Assembly: GCF_045679555.1 (NCBI RefSeq)
Contig: NC_092098.1
Location: forward strand, 19,171,038-19,235,037
DNA: 64,000 nucleotides
Reading direction: 5' to 3'
Origin: Salvelinus alpinus
Lineage: Eukaryota > Chordata > Actinopteri > Salmoniformes > Salmonidae
A program made the translations under genes and the position numbers. Under the pieces are notes generated by a model. It saw only the letters and a program-made list of their open reading frames with translations. It was not told the origin of the DNA and made no database searches. Shown here in pieces: positions 36,693-47,499 of this stretch (its first letter is position 1; the number at the start of each line of letters is the position of its first letter).

Positions 36693-39023
36693 CTACACCA
36701 GGCCGGTCTGCATGTGGACATGTAAAGGGTAGGGGTGGTAAAGCAGGGGTGGCTGTGCTGCCTGGGGAATGTAGTAGCTGCTGAATATGGGGTCAGCCAT
36801 GTATGGCGCAGGCTGGTAGAAGCAGGTGACGTTGGCAGTGTTGGGGATGGCGTTCTGTTCCCCCAGCACCCTCAGAGCCAGGACAGTGATCATATTGAGT
36901 GTCTGCCTCCTCTCATGTCCCATCAGACACACTGTACTCTCATCTATCACCCGACGCAGGGTCATCAGATAGTCATACTTGCTCGTCTCCTCGTCGCCAA
37001 CAAAGTGGCAGCGCAGGTAGGCCTCGATCTTGCGCTGCTGCTCGCTAACGTCAGGAAAGTCAATAAAGAAGCGGGAGCACATGTAGCGCTCTAGGGACTT
37101 GATCTCTGTCTCGCTGGCTGGCCTGAAGTTCCTCACCAGCAGGTCACTATACTTCAGAAGCCCACCTCCTCTGATCTCCTCTGGGTTATGGGTGGCAATC
37201 AGTCGGAAACGCAGATGATCCATGGCTTGCTCAAAGTCCCCGTACATGCACTCTGCTACCACAGTGATGCTGGCCTTGTCCCTTGGGGCCGAACTTGCCC
37301 CTGCCCGTGGACAGACTGTGGTTGTCTCTGGTGGCGCTAGTTCCTGAGTAGCAGCAGGTTCAGTCTCTGGGACTCGGTTCCCTGTTGTTTGAAGGGACAA
37401 TGATTCCTCAGAAGCATCTGAGTCTGGAGGCTTTTTTGAATATTTCACCCTGACTATTTGTTCTACGGTACGGGGTGAGATGTTTTTATCCTGGGATGAA
37501 ACGGCTGGAGTAAGGTGGTCTGTGAATGTTTTAGTGCCCTCTGCGTTCCTTTGTCTGGACACTGAGGAAGATGAATAATGGCCTTGATCAGTGTCTAATA
37601 AAGAGTGATTTGGTTGAGGTGTTGGAAGTATTTCTATAGGCTCAAACAGCTGTGTTGTAAGATCTGACAAATCTTTTAACAAAGACCATTTTTCAGGGAG
37701 TGATGAGATGCTGCTCATCTTCCGTGACATCTTCCTTGGTGGTTTAGGTGAGGGGCAATAGTCAGGGACAATTCCCTGGGATGTATTACAGGTTTTCTTG
37801 GCTGGCGGAGGGAATAAATGTTCAAGATGTACATTTTGTGTGACAGCAGTGCAGGATTGGGATGTGGATTGAGGCATCACTTGAAGTTGCTCTTGCACTG
37901 AGTTCTCTGTGAGCAACACTGGGGATGGCTTGATGTCTTTTGACTCAGAGATCAGTGACTCCTCTATGTTACTTTGAGGGTTTACAGATATATTTGACAC
38001 CAGAGGTTCCATCACGTCTGTCAATATTTTGGAGGAGGATATAAGTGAGGGATAATCTGTATTCTGAACAAATTGCATTTTTTCCTCTACTCTTATCTCA
38101 AGTACTGTATCAACCTTTACCACCTCCTCCTCTTCTACCTCTTCCTCATTCTCCAGAGTTCCAAGGTCTAGCTCTGCTCTCTCTATCTCTAACACTTCCA
38201 GTGGCTCTTGTTTTCCAGTTGCATGCACATTCATCGGATGCGATGATTCTTCCTCTTTAACAACAACCTGTTCACTGTGGCACGGACTGTCAGCGAAGCG
38301 AGTCATCATTGAATCTTTGTCTTTATCCTCTTTTAGATTCTCAGAGGTGGAAGAATACTGGGGTACCATTATGGTTTTCTCTGCCCCTCTATCTGGATGT
38401 AACACAATGCCATTGTGTGACTCCAATCCCTCACACTGAACTCCTTGCCTCCTCTCAGTCTCCCAGTATGACTCCAGCATATGGTCCAATATAATCTGGA
38501 AGGAGTCCACACTGAACTCAAACTGGCGTCGCAGGGAACTTACAAACCTGAGCCCCACTGTTTTACCCCTGTTATTGGACAGTGAGATAAGGCTCCAGCG
38601 GTCGTGCTCATTGAAGACCTTGACCATCTTCTGCACATAGGCCTCCTTCATGGTGAGGCAGGTGATCTTGCGTCTGTTAACCCCACGGGGAAGGAGGTCA
38701 CGCAGGCTGCCCAGCACCACCTCCTTGATGACCTGGAAGTCCTCCTGTCTGGGCAGCTCCACTCCAAAGATGATGTCCAGGTCTCTGTAGCCCGTGCCGT
38801 TGTCCCTGACCATCACATGGCTGGCGGTGGAGCCATTGAGGCGGATGTCTCTGACCCTGATCTCCCTCTCCAACAGCCGGTCCTTCACTACGTGGATGAT
38901 GTCCTTGGGTCTAACCTCCAGGGTGGGGAAGTTTCCTCTGCCGTGGATGGGTATTACCTCTGTCAACACCTGGTCCAAAGTCTGGACTTGCTCCAGAGTC
39001 AAGTTGTGGAATCTTCTATCCAT
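36693..39023 (-). CDS. tent5d: TENT5D/FAM46D poly(A) polymerase with large insertion
   Basis: Terminal nucleotidyltransferase 5 family: a non-canonical cytoplasmic poly(A) polymerase that extends mRNA tails; mammalian TENT5D acts in the testis. Predicted 776 residues against about 390 in human. Nucleotidyltransferase core: GSTASH at about 64-69, catalytic pair in RDLDIIF (Asp 81 and 83), third Asp in FSVDSF (173). The C-terminal half (586-776) has VVAECMYGDF, EEIRGGGLLKY, ERYMCSRFFIDFPD and CLMGHERRQTLN. Between them lies about 400 residues of Glu/Ser/Pro-rich, probably disordered sequence where the family has about 15. The start is ATG 39023 because a splice acceptor (TTTTGCAG) precedes it with exon start at 39049; an upstream in-frame Met at 39104 would lie in the intron. 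The ending and neighbours (brwd3) favour TENT5D over A, B and C. Confidence 0.9.
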   Translation of the reverse strand: MDRRFHNLTLEQVQTLDQVLTEVIPIHGRGNFPTLEVRPKDIIHVVKDRLLEREIRVRDIRLNGSTASHVMVRDNGTGYRDLDIIFGVELPRQEDFQVIKEVVLGSLRDLLPRGVNRRKITCLTMKEAYVQKMVKVFNEHDRWSLISLSNNRGKTVGLRFVSSLRRQFEFSVDSFQIILDHMLESYWETERRQGVQCEGLESHNGIVLHPDRGAEKTIMVPQYSSTSENLKEDKDKDSMMTRFADSPCHSEQVVVKEEESSHPMNVHATGKQEPLEVLEIERAELDLGTLENEEEVEEEEVVKVDTVLEIRVEEKMQFVQNTDYPSLISSSKILTDVMEPLVSNISVNPQSNIEESLISESKDIKPSPVLLTENSVQEQLQVMPQSTSQSCTAVTQNVHLEHLFPPPAKKTCNTSQGIVPDYCPSPKPPRKMSRKMSSISSLPEKWSLLKDLSDLTTQLFEPIEILPTPQPNHSLLDTDQGHYSSSSVSRQRNAEGTKTFTDHLTPAVSSQDKNISPRTVEQIVRVKYSKKPPDSDASEESLSLQTTGNRVPETEPAATQELAPPETTTVCPRAGASSAPRDKASITVVAECMYGDFEQAMDHLRFRLIATHNPEEIRGGGLLKYSDLLVRNFRPASETEIKSLERYMCSRFFIDFPDVSEQQRKIEAYLRCHFVGDEETSKYDYLMTLRRVIDESTVCLMGHERRQTLNMITVLALRVLGEQNAIPNTANVTCFYQPAPYMADPIFSSYYIPQAAQPPLLYHPYPLHVHMQTGLV
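37269..38465 (-). other. tent5d: Acidic, low-complexity insertion in TENT5D
   Basis: Codons about 187-585 of tent5d. The frame is open for about 400 codons and rich in Glu, Ser, Thr, Pro and Gln, with a run of EEVEEEEVVKVD. There is no recognised domain, transmembrane segment or transposon similarity. It falls after the palm (DHMLESYW) and before VVAECMYGDF, a surface loop in the family. An intron interpretation is weak: a GTGAGG (near 38430) and a CAAGGCCAG (near 37270) exist, but joining them shifts the frame. Confidence 0.8.
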
Positions 39024-39049
39024 TTGGAGATCAATTATCTTGGGTTTAA

Positions 39050-40510
39050 CTGCAAAAGGAGACAATATTGTATTTGGAAGAAGCTGGGTAATTTCATGCA
39101 ACAAAATGTGTGTTCAATGGGAAACATTTGAATGTGTTTTATGACAAGTGAAGAAATACTACTAAGTAATTCATAGTATCATTCATTCACATTGAGTTCA
39201 GGGGTGTCTGAAACACAAGAGACACCAAAGACACAGATTGCACAATTAAAAACGAAAAAATATGTCTTGTTACTACTACGCATAAGAGCGGTACACGCAC
39301 ACAGATACACATGCACACAGGGGGGTGGAAGATGTAAAATAAAAAATTCAACAGGAAGGTGACCAGCTTGGAACTTTCTCTTAGAGGATAAGTAATATGA
39401 CTGAGCATACCTTGACCTTGTTTGCACTTGATCCTGTGATTTGAGGTTATAATGGTTTTATTGTCAACTTAGTAATTGATAAATGAACTCATTGACTAAT
39501 ACTCTTGTGTATAAACAAATCAATAAGGCTATGTAAACATTTTAAAACGATATCCCACAAATCTGGTTAGTTTACTTTTACAGATTTAACTTGAACAGTG
39601 GTGGGAGCTCAACACCTGGGGTATATATAGTCTACTTTCCCTCATGTTCCAAAAGTTTGCAAGGACAGTTCTTATGGAATCCATCATGTACTAGAATAAT
39701 AGTCGCATGCTGCAGAATTTTGGTCTCATGTGCAACCCCATCTCGCCAGCCCGCCCGCCTGCTCCCACTCTTTAGATAAAACCGTATGAGTCATACAGTC
39801 ACTGAATAAAGCACCTCTCGCTGCGTCTTCTCTTGGATTTTCTGCATGCATGTAAAAAACATAGTCGCCACTTCTCACATATTCACAATTTCTTGTTGTA
39901 TATTTGAGACATTTGCAATACAAATATTGTATAAAGGCTAAAGCCGGGAGTGTTGTTCTTGATAATCAGATTCGATCTAGTAAAATATTGTGTAGGCTAG
40001 CCTATCAATCAGTTCTCTTGAGTTTTTATTTTATTTTACAGTCATTTTTAGCCTATATTCATCGAAATGATGCTGCATGTGCACAGTCTATGCAATTTAC
40101 CAAAATAATATTTACAAACCCGTTATTAGTCTAGTAAACACTCACAGACTACGTAGGCTATATAAAAATGATTAACAACAAATATTTTATTGAACAGAAA
40201 CTAATAAAATAGCCTATTTAAAATAAAAAATAAAACATGTTGAGTTTAGCCTACACCTATTCTTCCACGTCTTCACCTGATGCAATATTGTAATATATAT
40301 ATTGTATAATTTACACACTGGCCAACACTGTTTGCTATTGTTTAATCAATCCGTGGGCAATGCATTTCATTAGCCTACCAAATGTGCATTTGATTGATAT
40401 TGACATTTTAAAAAAATAAGCACAAACCTTATGCATTTCGAAATGATTCCTGTATTAAATGTAGCATGACAATGATCATACAATTAAATCATAGACTTTA
40501 GCCTACTCAC
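39050..40510 (-). other. tent5d: Inferred intron 1 of tent5d
   Basis: Between a donor GTGAGTAGGC (minus strand, 40510-40501) and the acceptor at 39051-39050. No recognised repeat or exon inside; AT-rich. Confidence 0.55.
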
Positions 40511-40740
40511 CTGACTGCTGAGGAAAGGGTATAACTTAGCCAAAGTATAGTAAGCAAAACAACAATAAGTGATATCCAACAGGTTAAATTGGGATCTCCG
40601 ACCTGTATACACCGTGCACAGTGCGCTATTATCTTTAGAAGATGTAGGTTCGTGCTTGATCGCTGTCCAACCCAACACGACAGTGGCGCTTAAGGAAACA
40701 AACTGAAGTTCTACAGCGCACTGTTTTCTCTCAGCTGCGA
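40511..40740 (-). other. tent5d: Candidate non-coding first exon of tent5d
   Basis: The minus strand reads ...CTCAGCAGTCAG followed by GTGAGT, a strong splice donor, on the side expected for a 5' UTR exon. The 5' limit is a guess set by the X-box-like site at 40751. A short Met frame through it (40678-40484) runs across the donor and has no family resemblance. Confidence 0.5.
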
Positions 40741-40750
40741 GCGTAGTCTA

Positions 40751-40764
40751 GTTTCCATGGCAAT
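40751..40764. promoter_or_regulatory. RFX X-box-like site at tent5d start
   Basis: GTTTCCATGGCAAT fits the near-palindromic X-box consensus GTHNYYATRRNAAC at 13 of 14 positions. It sits just upstream of the candidate tent5d first exon. RFX factors (RFX2) drive testis and ciliary genes in vertebrates, which would suit TENT5D; binding is not shown. Confidence 0.45.
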
Positions 40765-40838
40765 CTGGCGTCACGACTTTAAGGTAACTCACGAAGCTCT
40801 GTTTGTTCATTATGGGATTATCTATCTATCAGATATCT

Positions 40839-42010
40839 ACACAATGTATACAAAAGTATGTGGACACCGCTTCAAGTTAGTGGATTTGTCTATTTCAGCC
40901 ACACTTTGCTGACAGGTATGTAAAATCGAGCACACAGCCATGCAATCTCCATAGACAAACATTGGCAGTAGAATGGCCTTACTGAAGAGCTCAGTGAGTG
41001 ACTTTCAATGTGGTACCGTCATAGGATGCCACCTTTCCAACAAGTCAGTTTGTCAAATTTCTGCCCTGCTAGAGCTGCCCCGGTCAACTGTAAGTGCCTG
41101 TTATTGTGAAGTGGATGCTTCTAGGAGCAACAAACAGTGCTGAAGCGCGTAGCGTGTAAAAATGATCTGTCCCCGGATGCAACACTCACTACTGAGTTCC
41201 AAACTGCCTCTGGAAGCAATGTCAGCACAATAACTGTTCATTGGGAGTTTCATGAAATGGGTTTCCATGGCCGAGCAGCTGCACACAAGCCTAAGATCAC
41301 CATTCACAATGCCAAGTGTTGGCTTGAGGGGTGTAAAGCTTGCCCCTATTGGACTCTGGAGCAGTGGAAATGCGTTCTCTGGAGTGATGACTCACGGGTG
41401 ACCATCTGACAGTCCGACGGACAAATCTGGGTTTGGCGGAAGCCAGGAGAAAACGCTACCTGCCCGAATGCATAGTGCCAACTGTAAAGTTTGGTGGAGG
41501 AATAATGGTCTGGGGCTGTTTTTCATGGTCCAGTCTAGGCCCCTTAGTTCTAGTGAAGGGAAATCTTAACGCTACAGCGTACAATGACATTCTAGACAAT
41601 TCTGTGCTTCCAACTTTGTGGCAACAGTTTGGGGAAGGCCCTTTCCTGTTTCAGCATGACAATGCCCCCGTTTACAAAGCAAGGTCCATACCGAAATAGT
41701 TTGTTGAGATCGGTGTGGAAGAACTTGACTGGCCTGCACAGAGCCTTGACTTCAACTCCATCGAACACCTTTGGGATGAATTGGAACGCCGACTGCAAGC
41801 CACGCCTAATTGCCCGACCTCACTAATTTTCTTGTGGCTTAATGGAAGCAAGTCCCCACAGCAATGTTCCAACATCTAGTGGAAAGCCTTCCCAGAAGAG
41901 CAGAGGCTGTTATAGCAGCAAAGGGGATACTAACTCCATATTAATGTTCAGGATTTTGGAATGAGATGTTCGAGGAGCAGGTGTCCACATACTTTTGGTG
42001 ATGTAGTGTA
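40839..42010 (+). mobile_element. Tc1-like transposon between tent5d and chmp1b
   Basis: Inverted ends (CAAAAGTATGTGGACACC near 40851 and GGTGTCCACATACTTTTGGTG to 42001) flank a broken transposase. Frames 41137-41409 and 41433-41699 carry the HTH-to-DDE region ([32 protein letters not shown]) and are interrupted by frameshifts and stops. Confidence 0.88.
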
Positions 42011-42305
42011 TCTAACTATCTCGTCTGTCTGTCTGTCAAGTGATTAGTGATGCACTGGTGTGACATTTTATATTAGACAGATACACAGAATCAAAGAAAT
42101 GTAAACTGTGTAGGTAGCCCTATCCACACCACAAAGAATAATTATGTTTGCAATGTTTTCAACATTTGTAAATAGATGTGCTCTAAAGGCTAATGTGAAG
42201 GGCTGAAACGATGTGCAAGTAGTCTACAACTCCACTCAGATGACAATTCAGAAAATTATTGTAGGAGTCTAGGATAGTGTTATAAGAGGGTTTGTGCCTG
42301 TTCAA

Positions 42306-42472
42306 GGTCAAATCATGACCGTAGTGATCTTCAGGTCGGAAAGTCGGAATTCTAGAAAGATGCCCGAGTTCCCGACTTGGAATTCTGAGTTGGATGACCA
42401 TTCAAAACTATTTTCCCCAGTCAGTGTTCGTTTTCTCCCCGAGTTCCCAGTTGTCTTGAACGCAGCATCAGT
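42306..42472. repeat. Half of an inverted-repeat MITE family
   Basis: Contains GGTCAAATCATGACC, CAGGTCGGAAAGTCGGA and GAGTTCCCAGTTGTCTTGAA, shared with 47500-47925 and in part with 62812-62975. Confidence 0.65.
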
Positions 42473-42929
42473 ATCATTTAGGGGTGATTGAGCAGACCTT
42501 TACAGAGCACTGCAGGAGGAGCTTGGGAGGTATGCACTGGCTGAGCTGCTGCAAAGAGGGTGAATATCATATCAGACAGAGGGTGAGTCATCCGCTCGCT
42601 CACTGCCGTGATCCAGAGACGCAAACCTAAACATCAATCAAGCTCGCTCACCGCCCACACCTCAGTTACACCACCGCCTGTCTGACGAGAACCCCCAGCC
42701 CCTAACCTGATTGGATTGTCTCTGCACTGACATACCACCAGAGATAAGGGATGGAGGGAGGAATATTACTATATAAACTGTACACATAATATATTGTAGA
42801 AAATGTAACAATCCATCTTAGTATTCAATGTCAGAACTTTACACGTCCATTCAGTCATCCACTGATAAAAATAAGGTTGTTAGTGACGTCAATTGGAACG
42901 CACAGAACGCACCCTTGAACATGTGACCG
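42473..42929. other. chmp1b upstream region
   Basis: No recognised repeat or exon. Confidence 0.4.
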
Positions 42930-42963
42930 TGACGTATTATATTTGGGTAGTGTAGCCGGAAGT
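42930..42963 (+). promoter_or_regulatory. chmp1b: chmp1b core promoter sites (CRE-like and ETS)
   Basis: TGACGTA at 42930-42936 (half CRE) and CCGGAAGT at 42956-42963 (ETS/GABP consensus), 109-142 bp upstream of the chmp1b ATG and without a good TATA box. This is a common TATA-less housekeeping layout. Inferred from motifs only. Confidence 0.5.
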
Positions 42964-43071
42964 ATCAACGAGAGGAATATCTGAAGAAGAAAATCTTTTG
43001 CATTACTTCTAAATCGAGAAGAAAAACAATAACAATACATTCATTCTCGGACCATCAAGGAGCCTACCAGC

Positions 43072-44541
43072 ATGTCGAATATGGAGAGTATCCTTTCGGA
43101 AATGTTTGCTAGCTACTACGTTAGATCCATTAAATTGCCACCAGGAAATTTAGACAAAGTGAAAGGCCTGTTGTTTTAGTCTGTGACTCGTCTGAATATG
43201 AATTTCAAAAGCCATATATCAGGTTTCGATTCGTATTTATGCTTATAGTCTATACTTGGATGGCTTGGTGACAAAGATAAACGCTTGTTTGCTGTTATTG
43301 GTATTGTGCATCTGCCATGGGTATAACAGTCAGTACAACACGTTTAGTAAACAAGCTTACTTTCGTCTGAAGACACCCATTGCCTGGTAGCATGGCTGGC
43401 ATTTCCATTTTATTCACATGATTACATCACAGGTATTTTAGTTCTGTGGTGGGAGCACACCATCGATTAAGGTTTGTAAAGAGAGTACCAACAAGGGGCA
43501 CAAATACTTGAAGCTTCAGTTATGTAGCTATGGCATTTTTGAAACCGTATTTAAATAGGCAATCAGCAGTCACTACATCCAATTGTGGACTTGTAAATCA
43601 ATGATATGTACCCATTGATTCTTGAAGAATATAACTTATAAATGCCTCGAGCTGAGTTCAACTTTCCTACCCCATCAGAACCCAAAATATAACCTTGTTT
43701 TACTCCAATGTTTGTAAACAAACACTGTAAAGCCTCAAAACATGGTTAAAACAATCATTTTGATATGGATGGTCAGTCCTAGCATCCATAGCTATGTCTA
43801 TACGTTTTAGTGGTTACTTTTCTCCAGGCCCATCCCTCAGCTTTTTACCAAAACCTTTTGTTATTTTTGAACTGCTGATTGGCCCTTTAACTTCCCATCC
43901 CAGAGCATCTCTTCAATCTCAAGTTTGCAGCCAAAGAACTGCAACGAAGCTCTAAGAAATGTGACAAAGAGGAAAAGGCAGAGAAGGCCAAAGTCAAAAA
44001 AGTAAGTAGGCCTTTTACCTCATTAGTCAATCCTCCAATCACCTCATCTTAGCTCTGAACATCTCAACTGAGAATGTAGTGACTGAACCTTTATCCTCAC
44101 CGTAGGCTATCCAAAAAGGAAATGTGGAAGTGGCACGGATCCATGCGGAAAACGCCATCAGACAGAAGAACCAGTCGGTCAACTTCCTAAGGATGAGTGC
44201 TAGGATTGATGCAGTGGCCGCCAGGGTCCAAACAGCAGTCACAATGAACAAGGTGCAGTTGTTTTACATACCTACGTCCTACAAGACTTCATACAACGAC
44301 ATTCTTGGTTTGAGACATTGATTCTGCTTAAGATGGGCCCACTTTTACTTTGGAGGGAAAATTTGGTGCAATATCTGTAAAAGAGTGCTAGGTTACTACT
44401 GCAAGAATTGCTGGTTCCAACCACACAGCAAGGTACCTTTTCTATTTTAGTAATGTTCGTTCATTCTACAGGTCACTAAATCTATGGCTGGAGTGGTGAA
44501 AGGCATGGATGCCACACTGAAGAGTATGAACCTGGAGAAGG

Positions 44542-44613
<72 letters not shown>

Positions 44614-45537
44614 ACGCACTTGCTCCTAGTCAAATACATTAATTTGATAGTTGTCACACTTATGACGGTATACATGTTATGTTCTTCACCCTCTGAGAGG
44701 GAAATTTGTTAATGAATGTCTGATCTCTCTAGATCTCCGGCCTCATGGACAAGTTTGAGCATCAATTTGAGACGTTAGATGTACAGACCGCTCAAATGGA
44801 GGACACCATGAGTAGCACAACCACACTAACCACCCCACAGGTAATGATGCTTTTCTGGGCTCCTGCTAGACAGACCTTTGGTCTTTGACCAGATCTGTGG
44901 CCTTTGATCTTCAAGTCTGTAACATTAAATACATACAAGTGCAGATCATGACAAGATACATTTATTGAGATTAGTTTATTCTGCTCTGTTCACAATCAAT
45001 GGAGACTAACAGTCAGCGACGTGTGTTTCAGAATCAAGTGGATTCACTGATGCACGAATTAGCTGATGAAGCAGGGTAAGAATTCTTTATTTTGTGGTTC
45101 TCTATTGTTGAAAAAAAAAATGTGTCTTTTAAAAGTGAGAAAATTAATGCATATCAATTTGTGTGTAGGTTGGACCTGAACATGGAACTCCCACAGGGAC
45201 AGACTGGATCAGTGGGCACCAGTGTAGCGTCAGCAGAGCAGGTACAGGAACAGGCCCTAAACAACAGCTATTATAAACCCTACCACACTTTCAATTGTCT
45301 ACTTAACATGATCTTTCAAATAAATGATTGGGATAATAGAGCAATGATAACAATGCTGATATGATTATAGTAGCTGTGTCTCAGGCTTGCAAAAAATGGT
45401 CCTTAGCCCCAACCCCTGCCCCTTCTCACACAAGAATGAAAATGTTGAGTTTTTAGAGATCTGTAACATTGCCTGTTATCTTTTGTTCTCAGGATGAGCT
45501 GTCTTCAAGGCTTGCCAAACTCCGAGACCAAATGTAA
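43072..45537 (+). CDS. chmp1b: CHMP1B, ESCRT-III subunit
   Basis: Charged multivesicular body protein 1B, an ESCRT-III subunit that polymerises on membranes for endosomal sorting, cytokinetic abscission and nuclear envelope sealing, and recruits VPS4, spastin and other MIT-domain partners. Eight exons: 43072-43087, 43904-44001, 44106-44252, 44472-44540, 44733-44840, 45032-45075, 45169-45241, 45493-45537. They sum to 600 nt, 199 residues, the length of human CHMP1B. N-terminal basic helices: [34 protein letters not shown], split here as [12 protein letters not shown] and [12 protein letters not shown]. Then [21 protein letters not shown] and [12 protein letters not shown]. The C-terminal MIT-interacting motif is [14 protein letters not shown] (186-199). 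[16 protein letters not shown] separates 1B from CHMP1A. No defect seen. Confidence 0.95.
44545..44612 (+). repeat. (TG)34 microsatellite in chmp1b intron 4
   Basis: An uninterrupted TG run of about 68 bp starts four bases after the exon 4 end, directly behind the GTAG donor. Likely length-polymorphic. Confidence 0.97.
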
Positions 45538-46820
45538 AGGAAGAACTCAGTCTGAGACCTCAACTGCAGAGCTTCAGGTTACAAGACCTGCTCTGTTCTT
45601 TTCATAATGTCTTCGTCTCACTCCTTTAGTTTTTCTCTTTGATGATTCTACTGTATCCTGTTTGAGAGGCTTGAACTTGGGTCCTTATTGGTGTTCTTAA
45701 TTTACTGTTGTATATAGAGAGTATCAAGTTACAGGAATATTAGCCACCCGCCTACGAACACTAAAACAAAGACTTATTGGTTATGGAAAATGAATTCAAT
45801 CTTTGAAATAATATATATTATAACTGGGATGGTTGCGTCTGCGACTGATGCTTTTTGTACGTCCATTTTTTGTGTGTGTTGTAGTTTGGCAGGTCTCTTG
45901 TCTTAAGAGGAAAGTGCAATGTTATATTTGTTTCTTTCTGGTGTCTCTCCTTTTAGACATTTTCTCATACAATAATTTATTCACGTGAAAAATTATGTTT
46001 CAAAAATCTCATATCCTGTATCAGAACAGCATTGTTTGAAGGAGATATTGGTTGGTTGATTCTTACATTTGATTGATAACTGGGATGTCATTTTTTTGTC
46101 CACACTGATTAGGTTATTAGATAATACAATTTTATAACACTTTTAACCTATTGTACCATTATCTTTTTCAGTCTCATTTCCATGTGTCTCACCCTATGTG
46201 TGTATGCAACCAATGTTGAAAATAATAGGGTTTAAAGATGAAAATATCGAATGCATGTCTGACATGTCAACATTGCATACATTACAAAAAACATCCCCTA
46301 GATTTGACACTCTGGAACTGACTGGAACACACCCACTTTTCCCCCCATGGCATCTTTCACCCACGCGTTTCCATTGCTTTGGTTGAATTTTATTGACCTC
46401 TTTATTGCATCTATTCTTGGGCCACGTTACGTGGCCCCTCCCCGCTGGTAGTCACGTGAAATATGTTGAAGAAGCTTTAGCAAAACGGTACAGTATAAAG
46501 ATAGGCATAAACTGCTCCAATAAAAGCCCATATCACGCTTGTAGGTGATGTTGGCTAGCTAAGCACATGTGCATTAACGTCATCGGGTCTAACGGGCGTC
46601 TGGCGCCGAACTGAACATGTGCAGGCCGTCAAAACAAAGACACTCCTTTGATATAAAGTTGTTTTTGATGAAATAAAAATGTGTCAGTTTGTCACTTTCA
46701 CAAGGTTGGAGTAATAACATGTTCAACTACTTAAGACATTGGCTCCAATCTAGGTTGTGCCAACTAAAAAATAATTGGTCACTTCTCTCATTGACCTCTC
46801 AAACCCCAGCCTGCTTCGCA
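45538..46820 (+). other. chmp1b 3' side and intergenic DNA
   Basis: Probable chmp1b 3' UTR at first. AATAAA-type signals occur at about 46517 and 46673, but the true end is unknown. A palindromic GGCCACGTTACGTGGCC lies at 46421-46437. No exon recognised. Confidence 0.4.
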
Positions 46821-46827
46821 AGCATTC

Positions 46828-46842
46828 CCGGAAGTCTCGCGA
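46828..46842. promoter_or_regulatory. ETS plus TCTCGCGA promoter-like site
   Basis: CCGGAAG (46828-46834) is followed immediately by TCTCGCGA (46835-46842). The two motifs mark TATA-less, often bidirectional vertebrate promoters. No gene with clear exons follows in the window on either strand. Confidence 0.4.
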
Positions 46843-46973
46843 TGTTTGCAAACTGTTGCTGTAGCTAGCTACTCAAGTAACCAAATATTTACAACTTTTT
46901 TTCTGTTTTATTTTACAGACCTCGACCAGTCCTTTCAGGTGATAAAGCATCAGATGACCCGTCGGTTGTATAA

Positions 46974-47254
46974 TTAAGGAATAAGGCCCAAGGGGTTGAA
47001 TGCTGATTGGCTGACCGCTATGGTATATCAGACTGTATACCACGTGTATGACAAAACATTTATTTTTACTGCTCTAATTACGTTGGTAACCAGTTTATAA
47101 TAGCAACAAGGCACCTTGGGGGTTTGTGGTATATGGCCAATATACCATGGCTAAGGGCTGTATCCAGGCACTCTGCATTGCATTGTGCCTAAGAACAGCC
47201 CTTAGCTGTTCTTATTGGCCATATATCACAACACCTCCTGCCTTATTGCCTAAT
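46974..47254. mobile_element. TTAA-type MITE
   Basis: Imperfect inverted ends TTAAGGAATAAGGC and (reverse complement of right end) TTAGGCAATAAGGC enclose a foldback of 281 bp with GTATATGGCCAATATACCA-like arms near 47128-47150. Common salmonid MITE by appearance. Confidence 0.75.
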
Positions 47255-47499
47255 TATACCGCAGTGTGGGAAACGCATATTAACGCCCATTGTGTACGTT
47301 GTCCATGCAACGTCAATGGGCCGCGTGGTGCATTCTGGGTGATTGTGGGACATTAGCATGAATTTCGTCAACAAGAAGTACAACATAAATACAGAGCTGT
47401 GATATAATTCACTTGTTCTCTGAAATATGGTAAAGCTTTGTAATCGTGACATTGCGTACTTTTGAGGAAAACAGGCAGGTTTCTTGACACATGCCACTT

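Noticed and set aside
37269-38430. An intron removing the tent5d insertion
   Set aside because: The visible GTGAGG donor and CAAGGCCAG acceptor would shift the frame, and the insert has no stop in about 400 codons.
39024-39104. Upstream in-frame Met of tent5d as the start
   Set aside because: A polypyrimidine tract and CAG at 39050 mark a splice acceptor inside this stretch, and the family starts at MDRRFHNLT-like sequence, 39023.
44466-44675. Minus-strand frame with poly-His/Thr
   Set aside because: Translation of the TG microsatellite inside a chmp1b intron.
46421-46437. GGCCACGTTACGTGGCC palindrome as a regulatory operator
   Set aside because: A single short palindrome with no gene context; could be chance.
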